A stretch of DNA of 64,000 bases from Bifidobacterium breve (GTDB lineage Bacteria; Actinomycetota; Actinomycetes; Nanopelagicales; Nanopelagicaceae): the NCBI GenBank assembly GCA_945860245.1, contig CAMAPO010000003.1:1-64000 (forward strand), in the 5' to 3' direction. The notes under the pieces were generated by a model. The model was not told the origin of the DNA. It searched no databases and saw only the letters and a program-made list of their open reading frames with translations. Each line of letters starts with the position of its first letter. Within the stretch, counting starts at the first letter, position 1. Below, piece after piece: positions 28,563 to 37,006 of this stretch. Both the position numbers and the translations under genes were made by a program.

Positions 28563-29638
28563 CCCCCTGTAAGTGAGCGGTTGGCAGAGTTCTTAAAGAA
28601 CCTTGAAATAAGAGGTGCGGTTACGAAGAAGAGAATCATTGCAAGGAGAAGGTCCACCAGCTCGGGGGCAACTCCGGCATCAAATTGCATATCAGCGGCG
28701 CCGGCGCGCATGCCGCCAATCAAAATGGCACCAGGAATTATTCCGACGGGATGCACTCGCCCAAGGAGTGCGATGGTAATTCCATCAAATCCCAGACCTA
28801 AATTAAAGGCGGGTTCAAATCTGTAGGTGATTCCTAGAGTTTCAACAGCGCCACCAAGTCCGGCAATTCCCCCAGAGAAAAGCATTGCGAAGAAAATAGT
28901 CTTCTTATATGAAATACCGGCATACCAAGCTGCAAACCTATTGCGACCTACGGTATTGAATCTAAATCCTGTAGTTGTGAATCCCAAGATCCACCACATC
29001 AGAAATGCAAGTGCTGCGGCTAAGAAGAAACCACTTGGGAAGTTGCCAAACATCGGCAGACGCACAGAATCCAAAATTTGTGGAGTCCTGGTGAGCGCTT
29101 GATCAGCCTCTTTAAATGGATTTGAGGCTAAGTAATCAACGATTCCCATAACAATCGAGTTGAGCATGATCGTGGTGATAACTTCGTGAACTCCACGAAA
29201 TGCTTTTAGATAACCGGCAATTGCGCCAACAAGCGCGCCGAAGAAGAAACCAAATGCTAAGGCAAGTGCGATATGAACCAATGGTGGCAGGTTGGAGAGC
29301 GCATATCCTGCCCACGCTGAGGCAAGTGCGCCGGTGAGTAATTGACCCTGAACGCCGATATTAAAGAGCCCGGCCCGCAAACCAAGAGTTACTGCAAGTC
29401 CACTTAAAACTAGTGGCGTTGCCTTTCCTAACGTGGCAGCGATACCTTCGCTTGAGCCAAATGCGGTGGTAAAAAGTGATTTGTAGGCCAGCATTGGGTC
29501 AAGACCTTGAATAAGCATTAAAACTGATGCGACGAGCATGGCGGTAAGGACCGCGATTATTGGAACGATCCAAGAACCAACATCATATTTTCGCCTTGAA
29601 TCTTTTACTTCATCAATCAACTTAGACATGAAATCCAA
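28550..29638 (-). CDS. Nucleoside ABC transporter permease (NupB/YufP-like)
   Basis: 362 residues, BPD_transp_2 family, with a longer N-terminus and GLRAGLFNIGVQGQLLTGAL plus FNTVGRNRFAAWYAGIS, matching the first permease of BMP-type systems. Separated from the lipoprotein gene by 156 bases that contain a long hairpin, so its expression relative to the lipoprotein may be tuned. Confidence 0.9.
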   Translation of the reverse strand: MDFMSKLIDEVKDSRRKYDVGSWIVPIIAVLTAMLVASVLMLIQGLDPMLAYKSLFTTAFGSSEGIAATLGKATPLVLSGLAVTLGLRAGLFNIGVQGQLLTGALASAWAGYALSNLPPLVHIALALAFGFFFGALVGAIAGYLKAFRGVHEVITTIMLNSIVMGIVDYLASNPFKEADQALTRTPQILDSVRLPMFGNFPSGFFLAAALAFLMWWILGFTTTGFRFNTVGRNRFAAWYAGISYKKTIFFAMLFSGGIAGLGGAVETLGITYRFEPAFNLGLGFDGITIALLGRVHPVGIIPGAILIGGMRAGAADMQFDAGVAPELVDLLLAMILFFVTAPLISRFFKNSANRSLTGGWGN

Positions 29639-29718
29639 TTTCTAGTGCGGGAAATACTCGAAAAGTAAATTTTTATATATCTCAACTCTAGCCGCTAATC
29701 TCAAATTTCCATAGAGTG

Positions 29719-29752
29719 TCGAATGGGTGCGCATTGCTGCGCACCCATTCGA
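29719..29752 (-). repeat. Perfect 15-bp inverted repeat between BMP gene and permease gene
   Basis: TCGAATGGGTGCGCA, loop TTGC, then its exact complement. It begins 43 bases after the BMP lipoprotein stop. No T-run follows on the minus strand (ACACTCTATGG), so it looks more like an mRNA-protecting or attenuating stem than a full terminator. Confidence 0.8.
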
Positions 29753-29794
29753 ATTACTCACCTATATTTACATATTTCTATGTATTTATATTGG

Positions 29795-30844
29795 TTATGG
29801 CTTTACGCCAGTTGCCAATTCACCAGAGATGATCTTCTCAGTAATTGCAGAGACCTTATCCTGGATTTCTTGTGAAACTGAACTTGCTAGATCGTGATAG
29901 TCAGATAGACCAACTTGACCAACGAAGTTACCGGCTGCGATGGTTCCATCTTTAGCGGCGATAACTAGATCGGTTACACCCTTAACTAGCTTCTTCTCGG
30001 CTGATGTAACCAAGCAAGGCTGAGCTTCTGGGACTGTGTTCCACTGGTCAATATCTACACCGATACAGAATGCACCGGCAGTCTGAGCAACCTTTGTGAT
30101 TGCTCCGTTACCCGTATTTCCACCTGCACCGAAGATCACGTCAAATCCCTGACCTAGCAATTGAGAAGCAGTTGATGCGCCCCATGCTGGATCATTGAAT
30201 GCAGTATCGCCAGCTGCGTGATAAATAACAGATGACTTAATTGTCTTGCCTAGTTCTGTGGCTGCGTAAGCAATTCCTGCTTCGTAACCTTCACCGAACT
30301 TGCGAACTGGTGGTACTTCCTTCATACCAAGTACGCCACCAATTTTGTCGCTCTTGGTGAGGTTTCCAGCGAGGTAACCTGCAAGGAAGCCAGCGCGATC
30401 TTCATCAAAGATTAGACCAGTTACGTTTGCTGCATCTGTTCCGTTGAATTGATCTACGCCAACAAACTTAACATCAGGATATTCAGCTGCTGCGGCAATT
30501 GTTGCTTCTGCCATCAAGAATCCAACGGTAACAATTACGTTGTAACCCTTATCTCCGAAGAGAGCAATATTCTTCGCATAATCCTTTGAGTCTGTTGTTT
30601 CTACATACTTAGCAAAACCACCGGTAGCTTCCGCTCCAGCAACAGCGCCTTCCCAAGCAGCTTGGTTAAATGACTTATCGTCAACTTTTCCAAGGTCAGT
30701 TACTACGCCGATACAAAATGCTTTTTCAGTACCGCAATCTGCTTCAGTTGCTGCCTTTTCTGCAGTTGAGCACGCACTTAGTGCGATTCCTAGTAGACCT
30801 GCTGCAGCAGTAACTGCAGCAATCTTCTTAAATTTCTTAAACAA
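29795..30844 (-). CDS. BMP family nucleoside-binding lipoprotein
   Basis: 349 residues from TTG 30844, which has GAGGAG 5 bases upstream and gives the signal peptide FKKFKKIAAVTAAAGLLG with lipobox LSAC. A longer frame back to 30928 exists but its start has no ribosome binding site and spoils the signal peptide. Body motifs CIGVVTDLGKVDDKSFNQAAWEG and DVIFGAGGNTGNG are typical of BmpA/PnrA purine-nucleoside receptors. First gene of the minus-strand nucleoside operon. Confidence 0.92.
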   Translation of the reverse strand: MFKKFKKIAAVTAAAGLLGIALSACSTAEKAATEADCGTEKAFCIGVVTDLGKVDDKSFNQAAWEGAVAGAEATGGFAKYVETTDSKDYAKNIALFGDKGYNVIVTVGFLMAEATIAAAAEYPDVKFVGVDQFNGTDAANVTGLIFDEDRAGFLAGYLAGNLTKSDKIGGVLGMKEVPPVRKFGEGYEAGIAYAATELGKTIKSSVIYHAAGDTAFNDPAWGASTASQLLGQGFDVIFGAGGNTGNGAITKVAQTAGAFCIGVDIDQWNTVPEAQPCLVTSAEKKLVKGVTDLVIAAKDGTIAAGNFVGQVGLSDYHDLASSVSQEIQDKVSAITEKIISGELATGVKP

Positions 30845-30861
30845 TTGTGCTCCTCTCGAGA

Positions 30862-30881
30862 GATTAGTCGAATAACTAATC
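30862..30881 (-). repeat. 7-bp inverted repeat in the BMP gene leader
   Basis: GATTAGT (30862-30868) and ACTAATC (30875-30881) enclose six bases. It lies 18 bases before the TTG start and just upstream of the GAGGAG site, a place where a repressor or an mRNA stem could act. Confidence 0.4.
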
Positions 30882-31004
30882 CGTACTTTCTGGGTGAGAC
30901 AAAGAGTAGTGCAGTGCCCAAGCAACACAACGGCTGCGATAGATTAAATAAATCGCTCGTGTCGCAGGATAGAAATGCAAAGGTAAGGTTGAGGGTTAGG
31001 TCAT

Positions 31005-31367
31005 ATGATTGCGCTCATGCCTTCATTCTTGCAATCTCCCATTAATACATTGGGGCGCTTCTTCGATTACCAAGGAACTGCAAGCCGATCAGAATTCTGG
31101 CTATTTGTTCTATTTTCCTGGATCAGCTCTTTTGCAGTCACCTTGTTGGATGGACTGATGCCAGGGGATGTCTTAGGTTCAATTTGGAATCTGATCTTAT
31201 TTATTCCAACGCTAACCTGTGCCATTCGTCGCATGCACGATGTCGATCACCGCGGCTGGTATTTGCTCATACCGCTCTACAACTTCATTATGTTGGTCTT
31301 CCCATCACGTCCCAATAGATGGCAAGGTTCTAATCCCGGTGATTTTAATTGGAGTGGCAAGGCTTAG
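31005..31367 (+). CDS. DUF805 family membrane protein
   Basis: 120 residues. FFDYQGTASRSEFWLFVLFSW near the start and AIRRMHDVDHRGWYLLIP in the second half are DUF805 signatures; about three membrane helices. ATG 31005 used; ATG 31017 is also possible. Function of the family is unknown. The end overlaps the next gene's longer reading frame, but not its likely start. Confidence 0.85.
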   Translation: MIALMPSFLQSPINTLGRFFDYQGTASRSEFWLFVLFSWISSFAVTLLDGLMPGDVLGSIWNLILFIPTLTCAIRRMHDVDHRGWYLLIPLYNFIMLVFPSRPNRWQGSNPGDFNWSGKA

Positions 31368-31369
31368 AA

Positions 31370-31852
31370 ATGAAAAAGTTTGTTGTATTAATTCTCACTC
31401 TTTCTTTTACGCTAGGCACGCTTCCGGCACAAGCGTTGAGTAAAGGCACCTTCTATCTACAGCTTCAATTGGGTTGTTACTCGGCTAACAAGACGCCCAC
31501 CAAAGCAAGCAAGTGGAGCGAAACAAATTACAAAACTCTATATTCGACTAGTTGCACATCGGCTCATCATTACGAAGTCTTCTACACCGGAAAGTTAAAG
31601 GCGAAGAATTTAAATTCTGATGCTGCAAAGAGAGAAGCAGGCGCGGCTTGCGATAACGCAGCGCTTAGTACGCTGATGGGCCAGAAAGATCTGCCGCCTT
31701 CGCTAACTTATGGTTATTTCTTCCCAGATCCAGGAGCGGAAGAGAAAAAATACGGCAAGCGAATTGTTTGTTTCTTCCGTGTGGCCGACCCCAAAGATGA
31801 CAAATTAACTCTATCTATTAAGCGAACCTTCCGCGAGATTGGTTATATCTAA
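31370..31852 (+). CDS. Small secreted protein, septum-formation-like
   Basis: About 160 residues from ATG 31370, which directly begins a signal peptide (MKKFVVLILTLSFTLGTLPAQA). The mature part contains SCTSAHHYEVFYTGKL, resembling the CxxxHxxEVF signature of the actinobacterial Septum_form/DUF4190-associated domain, with four Cys likely pairing outside the cytoplasm. It follows the DUF805 gene by 2 bases and converges on iolD with a 4-base overlap. Role not known. Confidence 0.65.
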   Translation: MKKFVVLILTLSFTLGTLPAQALSKGTFYLQLQLGCYSANKTPTKASKWSETNYKTLYSTSCTSAHHYEVFYTGKLKAKNLNSDAAKREAGAACDNAALSTLMGQKDLPPSLTYGYFFPDPGAEEKKYGKRIVCFFRVADPKDDKLTLSIKRTFREIGYI

Positions 31853-33768
31853 TCTCGTTCTGTAGCCCCTTTACCTAGATATTTTTTCTGCACTTTGCGC
31901 GCATCCTTATAATTTGCATAGGCCTTTTGCGTCGACTCAAGAGTCGAAATTTCTGGAATCGGAACCTCCCACCAAGCTTCTCCACCTGGGGCATACAACA
32001 AGGGGTCGCTATTTATATGGATCAAAGTTGCAGTTGGATGTGCCTTAGCAACCTTCATCGCCGCAGATAAATCAGCGATCGCATTTGGGCTTTCGGCAAT
32101 ACGGATCACGTTCATTCCCAAGCTTTCGGCATTTGTCGCCAGGTCTACCGGCAGAACGCCACCTGATTCGTGGTTATTTGATTTGGCATCACGGAAGCGA
32201 TATTTGGTTCCGTATCTTTGTGAGCCGATATCTTCAGATAGGTGACCGATTGAAGCGAAGCCATGGTTTTGTACCAGCACCACAATAAATTTAAGGCCTT
32301 CGGCAACTGCGGTGACGAGTTCGGTATGCATCATTAAATAAGAACCATCACCCATCATCACAACTGGCGTGCGCGATGAATCAGCACGTGCCACACCAAG
32401 ACCGGCCGCTATTTCATAGCCCATGCAAGAGAAGGCATATTCCATGTGATAGCCCAAGGGATCACGTACGCGCCATAACTTATGGAGATCACCAGGAAGT
32501 GAACCTGCCGCGCCAACCAAAACATCGCGTGGGTCGGTTGCTGCCTGAACAGCGCCGATGATTTCACTCTGGCTTGGCTTAACCAATTTTTGATCAACAA
32601 ATGCAGCATCGACGATCGCATCCCAGTGCTTATTCTCATCAGAAATCTGCTTTGTATATTCAGCAGTTACTTTAAATTTGGATAGCTCTTGGCTTAACTC
32701 TTCGAGCGCGGTTCGAGCATCGGCGACTATTGGAATTGCACTGCCATGTTTGAAGGCATCAAAGGCGGTGATATTTATATTGATAAATTTGACATCAGGG
32801 TTTTGGAAGATACTGCGTGATGCAGTTGTGAAATCGCTGTAACGAGTACCGATACCGATGACTAAATCAGCATCCTTAGCCAATCGGTTTGCCGCCGTCG
32901 TTCCAGTTGCACCCACTGAGCCACACATTTGTGGATGATCCCAAGGCAGCGAACCCATTCCGGCTTGTGAAACCCCAACTGGAATTCCAGTTGCTTCGAC
33001 AAATTTAGCTAGCGCATCGTGCGCATCTGAGTAAATAACTCCACCGCCGGCGACGATAAATGGTTTCTTTGAATTCGAAATCGCGCGAGCTGCAACTGCA
33101 GAAAGGCCAATATCTGGACGTGGCCGGCGAATATGCCATTCGCGATCGGCTAAGAATTCTTCAGGTACTTCAATTGTTTCTGCCTGCACATCTTCTGGAA
33201 GACAGATGGTGACCGCACCAGTTTCAGCAGGATCGGTTAAGACGCGCATTGCGCCAAGGAGAGAGCTAAAGATTTGTTCTGGACGATTGATGCGATCGAA
33301 GAATTTAGAGAGTGGCTTAAAGGCATCATTTACTGAAATAGATAGGTCATATGGTTGTTCTAGTTGTTGCAGCACTGGATCTGATACGCGGCTGGCAAAG
33401 GTATCGGCTGGAAATAAAAGAACTGGCAGGCGATTTGTTGTGGCAACTGCTGCGCCAGTTAACATATTTGTTGCACCAGGACCGACAGATGATGCGCAGG
33501 CAAATGTTGAGCGGCGACGCGTCATTCGGGCATATGCAGATGATTCATGAACCATCGCTTGTTCATTGCGCGCCTGGTGATATGGCATTAGCCCAGGATC
33601 GGAAATAGAGAGTTGTTTGAGCGCTTGACCAATTCCTGCCACGTTGCCGTGGCCAAAGATTCCGAAGACTCCAGCGATCGTGCGTTCGCGGTGGTCGCCA
33701 TCGACGGTGTATTGATGCGAAAGGAATTCAATAATCGCCTGTCCTACGCTCATCTTGCGAGTAGCCAT
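31849..33768 (-). CDS. iolD: 3D-(3,5/4)-trihydroxycyclohexane-1,2-dione hydrolase
   Basis: TPP-dependent enzyme of 639 residues that opens the ring of the diketo-inositol intermediate in myo-inositol catabolism. The N-terminus (GVFGIFGHGNVAGIGQAL) and the extended length distinguish it from acetolactate synthases; the TPP site is GDGSYLMMHTEL ... VQNHGF. It follows mmsA by 33 bases. No other iol gene is in the window. Confidence 0.92.
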   Translation of the reverse strand: MATRKMSVGQAIIEFLSHQYTVDGDHRERTIAGVFGIFGHGNVAGIGQALKQLSISDPGLMPYHQARNEQAMVHESSAYARMTRRRSTFACASSVGPGATNMLTGAAVATTNRLPVLLFPADTFASRVSDPVLQQLEQPYDLSISVNDAFKPLSKFFDRINRPEQIFSSLLGAMRVLTDPAETGAVTICLPEDVQAETIEVPEEFLADREWHIRRPRPDIGLSAVAARAISNSKKPFIVAGGGVIYSDAHDALAKFVEATGIPVGVSQAGMGSLPWDHPQMCGSVGATGTTAANRLAKDADLVIGIGTRYSDFTTASRSIFQNPDVKFININITAFDAFKHGSAIPIVADARTALEELSQELSKFKVTAEYTKQISDENKHWDAIVDAAFVDQKLVKPSQSEIIGAVQAATDPRDVLVGAAGSLPGDLHKLWRVRDPLGYHMEYAFSCMGYEIAAGLGVARADSSRTPVVMMGDGSYLMMHTELVTAVAEGLKFIVVLVQNHGFASIGHLSEDIGSQRYGTKYRFRDAKSNNHESGGVLPVDLATNAESLGMNVIRIAESPNAIADLSAAMKVAKAHPTATLIHINSDPLLYAPGGEAWWEVPIPEISTLESTQKAYANYKDARKVQKKYLGKGATERD

Positions 33769-33801
33769 AATTAGTTTCGCTCTCTCTTTTTCTTATTCGA
33801 A

Positions 33802-35292
33802 TTAATTCTGTGGGAATCCAAGATTGATACCGCCGTGACTTGGGTCAAGCCAACGACTTGTGATTGCTTTGCCACGAGTAAAGAAGTGAACGCCTTCTTC
33901 TCCGTGCGCTTTGGTATCGCCAAAGAGTGATTGCTTCCAGCCACCAAATGAGTAGTAAGCAACAGGTACTGGAATTGGCACGTTGATGCCGATCATTCCG
34001 ACTTGAATCTCATTCTGGAAGCGACGGGCTGCGCCACCATCATTGGTGAAGATCGCTGTTCCGTTACCGAAGGCACCGTTGTTAATTAGCGAGACGCCAT
34101 CTTCGTATGACTTAACGCGCACAATAGAAAGGACAGGGCCAAAGATTTCGTCCTTATATACACTCGATGTAGTTGGCACCTTATCGAGCAAGGTCGGTCC
34201 CAGCCAGAAACCAGCAGATTCGCCATCTGCCTTTACGTTACGGCCATCAACAACCACCTTTGCGCCATCTTTTATCGCCAGATCAATATAGCCAGCTACT
34301 TTGTCACGGTGTTCTTTAGTAACAAGTGGGCCCATATCGCAGCCGCGGCGACCATCTCCAGTGCGCAATTTATCCATACGAGTAACGATCTTTTCAATTA
34401 GAGCATCTGCAACTGGCTCAACTGCAACCACAACTGAGATCGCCATACAACGCTCGCCAGCAGAACCAAAGCCGGCGTTAATTGCAGAATCGGCAACGAG
34501 TTCTAGATCAGCATCAGGCAATACCAACATATGGTTCTTAGCTCCGCCGAGTGATTGCACGCGCTTACCAGCCTTGGCGCACTCTTCATAGATATAGCGC
34601 GCAATTGGAGTTGAGCCAACAAATGAGATCGCTTCGACATCAGGGGAGTGCAGTAATCCATCTACTGATTCTTTATCACCATTTAATACGTTAAACACGC
34701 CATCTGGCAGACCCGCTTCTTTCCAGAGCTTGGCGATCCAAATCGATGCTGATGGATCTTTTTCAGATGGCTTTAAGACAACGGTATTTCCAGCTGCGAT
34801 TGCGATCGGGAAGAACCACATCGGCACCATTGCTGGGAAGTTAAAGGGAGAGATAATTCCGACCACACCGAGCGCTTGGCGGGTTGAGTAAACATCGACT
34901 CCAGTTGAAACATTTTCAGAGTAGTAACCTTTAATAAGTTGTGGCATTCCAACTGCAAATTCAACTACTTCTTGACCACGTGTAATTTCGCCGAGGGCAT
35001 CGGATAAGACTTTGCCGTGCTCGCTGGTGATGATTTCTGCGAGTTCACCCTTTTTAGCATTTAGTAATTCGCGGAATTTGAAGATAATTTGTTGACGACC
35101 AGCAAGTGAAGTCTTTGACCAACCCGGAAACGCCTTTTTCGCTGCGGCGATCGCTGCGTTGATTTCGGCACTATTTGCTAGAGCCACGCGCTTTGTTTCG
35201 ACGCCAAGTGCTGGGTCATAAACAGGTGCGGTACGACCTGAGGTACTTACAAATTCCTGATTATCAATCCAGTGGTTTACGGTGGTAGTCAT
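33802..35292 (-). CDS. mmsA: CoA-acylating methylmalonate-semialdehyde dehydrogenase
   Basis: 496 residues, ALDH superfamily, with catalytic Cys in GSAGERCMAIS and the MMSDH-specific features NFPAMVPMWFFPIAIA and FVGSTPIARYIYEECA. Converts malonate or methylmalonate semialdehyde to acetyl- or propionyl-CoA, the last step of inositol (IolA) or valine catabolism. Pairing with iolD favours the inositol route. Its start codon lies inside an inverted repeat. Confidence 0.92.
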   Translation of the reverse strand: MTTTVNHWIDNQEFVSTSGRTAPVYDPALGVETKRVALANSAEINAAIAAAKKAFPGWSKTSLAGRQQIIFKFRELLNAKKGELAEIITSEHGKVLSDALGEITRGQEVVEFAVGMPQLIKGYYSENVSTGVDVYSTRQALGVVGIISPFNFPAMVPMWFFPIAIAAGNTVVLKPSEKDPSASIWIAKLWKEAGLPDGVFNVLNGDKESVDGLLHSPDVEAISFVGSTPIARYIYEECAKAGKRVQSLGGAKNHMLVLPDADLELVADSAINAGFGSAGERCMAISVVVAVEPVADALIEKIVTRMDKLRTGDGRRGCDMGPLVTKEHRDKVAGYIDLAIKDGAKVVVDGRNVKADGESAGFWLGPTLLDKVPTTSSVYKDEIFGPVLSIVRVKSYEDGVSLINNGAFGNGTAIFTNDGGAARRFQNEIQVGMIGINVPIPVPVAYYSFGGWKQSLFGDTKAHGEEGVHFFTRGKAITSRWLDPSHGGINLGFPQN

Positions 35293-35308
35293 AGGCTCAT
35301 CCTATGAC
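35288..35308 (-). promoter_or_regulatory. Inverted repeat overlapping the mmsA start codon
   Basis: GTCATAGG and CCTATGAC, separated by five bases, form a perfect 8-bp dyad containing the ATG. Read on the minus strand it also holds TAGGAT 6 bases before the ATG, the same layout as other likely leaderless starts here. It could be an operator over the promoter or an mRNA stem hiding the start. Confidence 0.45.
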
Positions 35309-35340
35309 GGCAGCCCCGTACATTTAAACGCCCAGGAGAG

Positions 35341-36027
35341 TTACTCGAGCGCCTTGGGCGCTTTGAATTCAAGGGGCGGGATCGCTGGCTTATCCTCCTC
35401 AAGTTCTTTCACATTCTTATCTATCTCTTTATTCACTCGATCCATGCCGTATTCGGCGGCGATCAAGGCGCAGGATAAGAAACGATTGAACTCACGGCCA
35501 TCGTGAGCGCTAAATAAAACACCCGAAGTCTTTTGGCGATTGCTTACGTGAAATATGTAGTCGGTCTCATCGGCAGAGGCCGCTGCACCGTTCCACTTTG
35601 CAAAGGCCCACTCTTTGGTATTAAACATTCCATTAAACATAACGCGCTGGTTGGTCAGGATTACATCGCCGACCTCGCCGTACTTTTGAATTGGATCACC
35701 CGATACAAAGGTGCCGCGCGTTGCACCAACGCGATAGCGAATACCGGCAACCACCGGAATGCTTAAACCTTGGCTTGATCCTTGGTAACTTCCAGCGCCG
35801 CGACCTGCTTCGTGAAATTGACCTTGCGCCTTCCAGAGAACTATCTCTCCTGGCTTTTGAATAGTCTGATTGCTGACTACATCTTCACCTTTTGTGGCAA
35901 TTAAAAATGCTTCTCGAATCTTTTGAAAGATTTCAACATCAGTGCGCCAATCATTTATCTGGAGATCGTAATTAGCCATAGCTTCTTTATTCGCACGCTT
36001 TGCCTTCCAGTTTGCGATAAATCCCAT
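35341..36027 (-). CDS. Conserved hypothetical protein
   Basis: 228 residues, soluble, not recognised. Begins MGFIANWKAKRANKEAMANYDLQ, a charged helix, then a beta-rich middle (GEIVLWKAQGQFHE ... GDVILTNQRVMFNGMFNTKEWAFAKW in parts) reminiscent of PH-like or SHOCT-associated domains that sense short N-terminal motifs, and a charged C-terminal helix. It sits 3 bases after a CPBP protease gene and may be co-expressed with it. Confidence 0.6.
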   Translation of the reverse strand: MGFIANWKAKRANKEAMANYDLQINDWRTDVEIFQKIREAFLIATKGEDVVSNQTIQKPGEIVLWKAQGQFHEAGRGAGSYQGSSQGLSIPVVAGIRYRVGATRGTFVSGDPIQKYGEVGDVILTNQRVMFNGMFNTKEWAFAKWNGAAASADETDYIFHVSNRQKTSGVLFSAHDGREFNRFLSCALIAAEYGMDRVNKEIDKNVKELEEDKPAIPPLEFKAPKALE

Positions 36028-36030
36028 GCC

Positions 36031-36903
36031 TTAATACTGCCCAACTAATTCAGATTTGTCCTCAGTTTCATCAACTAACTTCCAGCGCAGTGCGAGCTTT
36101 AACGCTGAGGTCTTTAACCATCGCGGCGCCCAAATTCGGCGAGGCTTCATAAAGAAGAAGATGATCAACCCTGGCGTGAATATAAAAAGGAAATCGCTAA
36201 ACGGTGAAGCAATACCTTCCCAGAAGGGGTAAGAAGTTGGAGGCAGATCTTTACCCGCCGGGGGAGTTTTATCAAAGACCACACTCCAATCAAATAGCGC
36301 GTGCGCCAGTATTGGTACCCAAATACTTTGCGTTGCAACCATCAAGGCGCACATTAAGAAACCAAAGCAGAAGGCTGAAGCGATATGCCAATAAGCCACC
36401 CACGGATCCCAATTGCTGCCCGTGTATAGATTTAAATGCATCAACCCGAATAGAAGAGATGAGACAAGTATCGCCGCTTTGTGGCTGCGTTCTTTGAGCA
36501 CGCCGTAGAGAAATCCCCGAGCGACTATCTCCTCACCGAAACCGATAGAAAGTAAAAATAAAATCCCAGGGATGGCAACCTTCCAGGGCTTTAATTCGTT
36601 CTCCTCGTGTGTGATCGCCGAAAAGGCTAGGGCTACAGCGAACACAAGGGCGAGAATCGATACCGGAGTAAAGCGCGGTGGGCCAAAATAGGTAAGTGCA
36701 GGCAATTTAAATAACTTAATAAAGTAGAGAAAGACCAAACCCATAACGATAAAGGCTGATGTGCCACTGATAAAACCATCCGAGTCAACGAAAGGAACGC
36801 GCACAAATCGCAGCAATAAGATGGCAAAGAGCGAGAACCCCAACAGAGATAGCCCAATCTGAATTCTCTTCACGCCCGTAAACCTACAAAGGCCCACTGA
36901 CAA
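36031..36903 (-). CDS. CPBP family intramembrane metalloprotease (CAAX-type)
   Basis: Up to 290 residues with about eight membrane helices. Catalytic motifs EEIVARGFLYG, FGLMHLN and AHALFDW are in order, as in type II CAAX/abortive-infection family proteases. TTG 36903 is the longest start; GTG 36873 (giving KRIQIGLSLLG directly) is at least as likely. Substrate unknown; followed by a hypothetical gene after 3 bases. Confidence 0.85.
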   Translation of the reverse strand: MSVGLCRFTGVKRIQIGLSLLGFSLFAILLLRFVRVPFVDSDGFISGTSAFIVMGLVFLYFIKLFKLPALTYFGPPRFTPVSILALVFAVALAFSAITHEENELKPWKVAIPGILFLLSIGFGEEIVARGFLYGVLKERSHKAAILVSSLLFGLMHLNLYTGSNWDPWVAYWHIASAFCFGFLMCALMVATQSIWVPILAHALFDWSVVFDKTPPAGKDLPPTSYPFWEGIASPFSDFLFIFTPGLIIFFFMKPRRIWAPRWLKTSALKLALRWKLVDETEDKSELVGQY

Positions 36904-36939
36904 TCGGGGAGTAACAAACTAGTAAAGAAGTTCCACCAC

Positions 36940-36978
36940 CATTCACGGCGGGTGATGGCATCGATCAACTCCTGATCG
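36940..36978 (-). terminator. Possible weak terminator stems downstream of the LacI gene
   Basis: CGATCA/TGATCG (36962-36978) and an imperfect CCATTCAC/GTGATGG stem just beyond it lie after the lacI-type stop on the minus strand. The only T-rich stretch is CTTCTTT further on. Weak evidence. Confidence 0.25.
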
Positions 36979-37006
36979 CCCCATTTCCTAGAGGGATTAC
37001 TCAGAT

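Noticed and set aside
30845..30928. N-terminal extension of the BMP lipoprotein
   Set aside because: It would put 28 residues before the signal peptide and ignores the GAGGAG site in front of TTG 30844.
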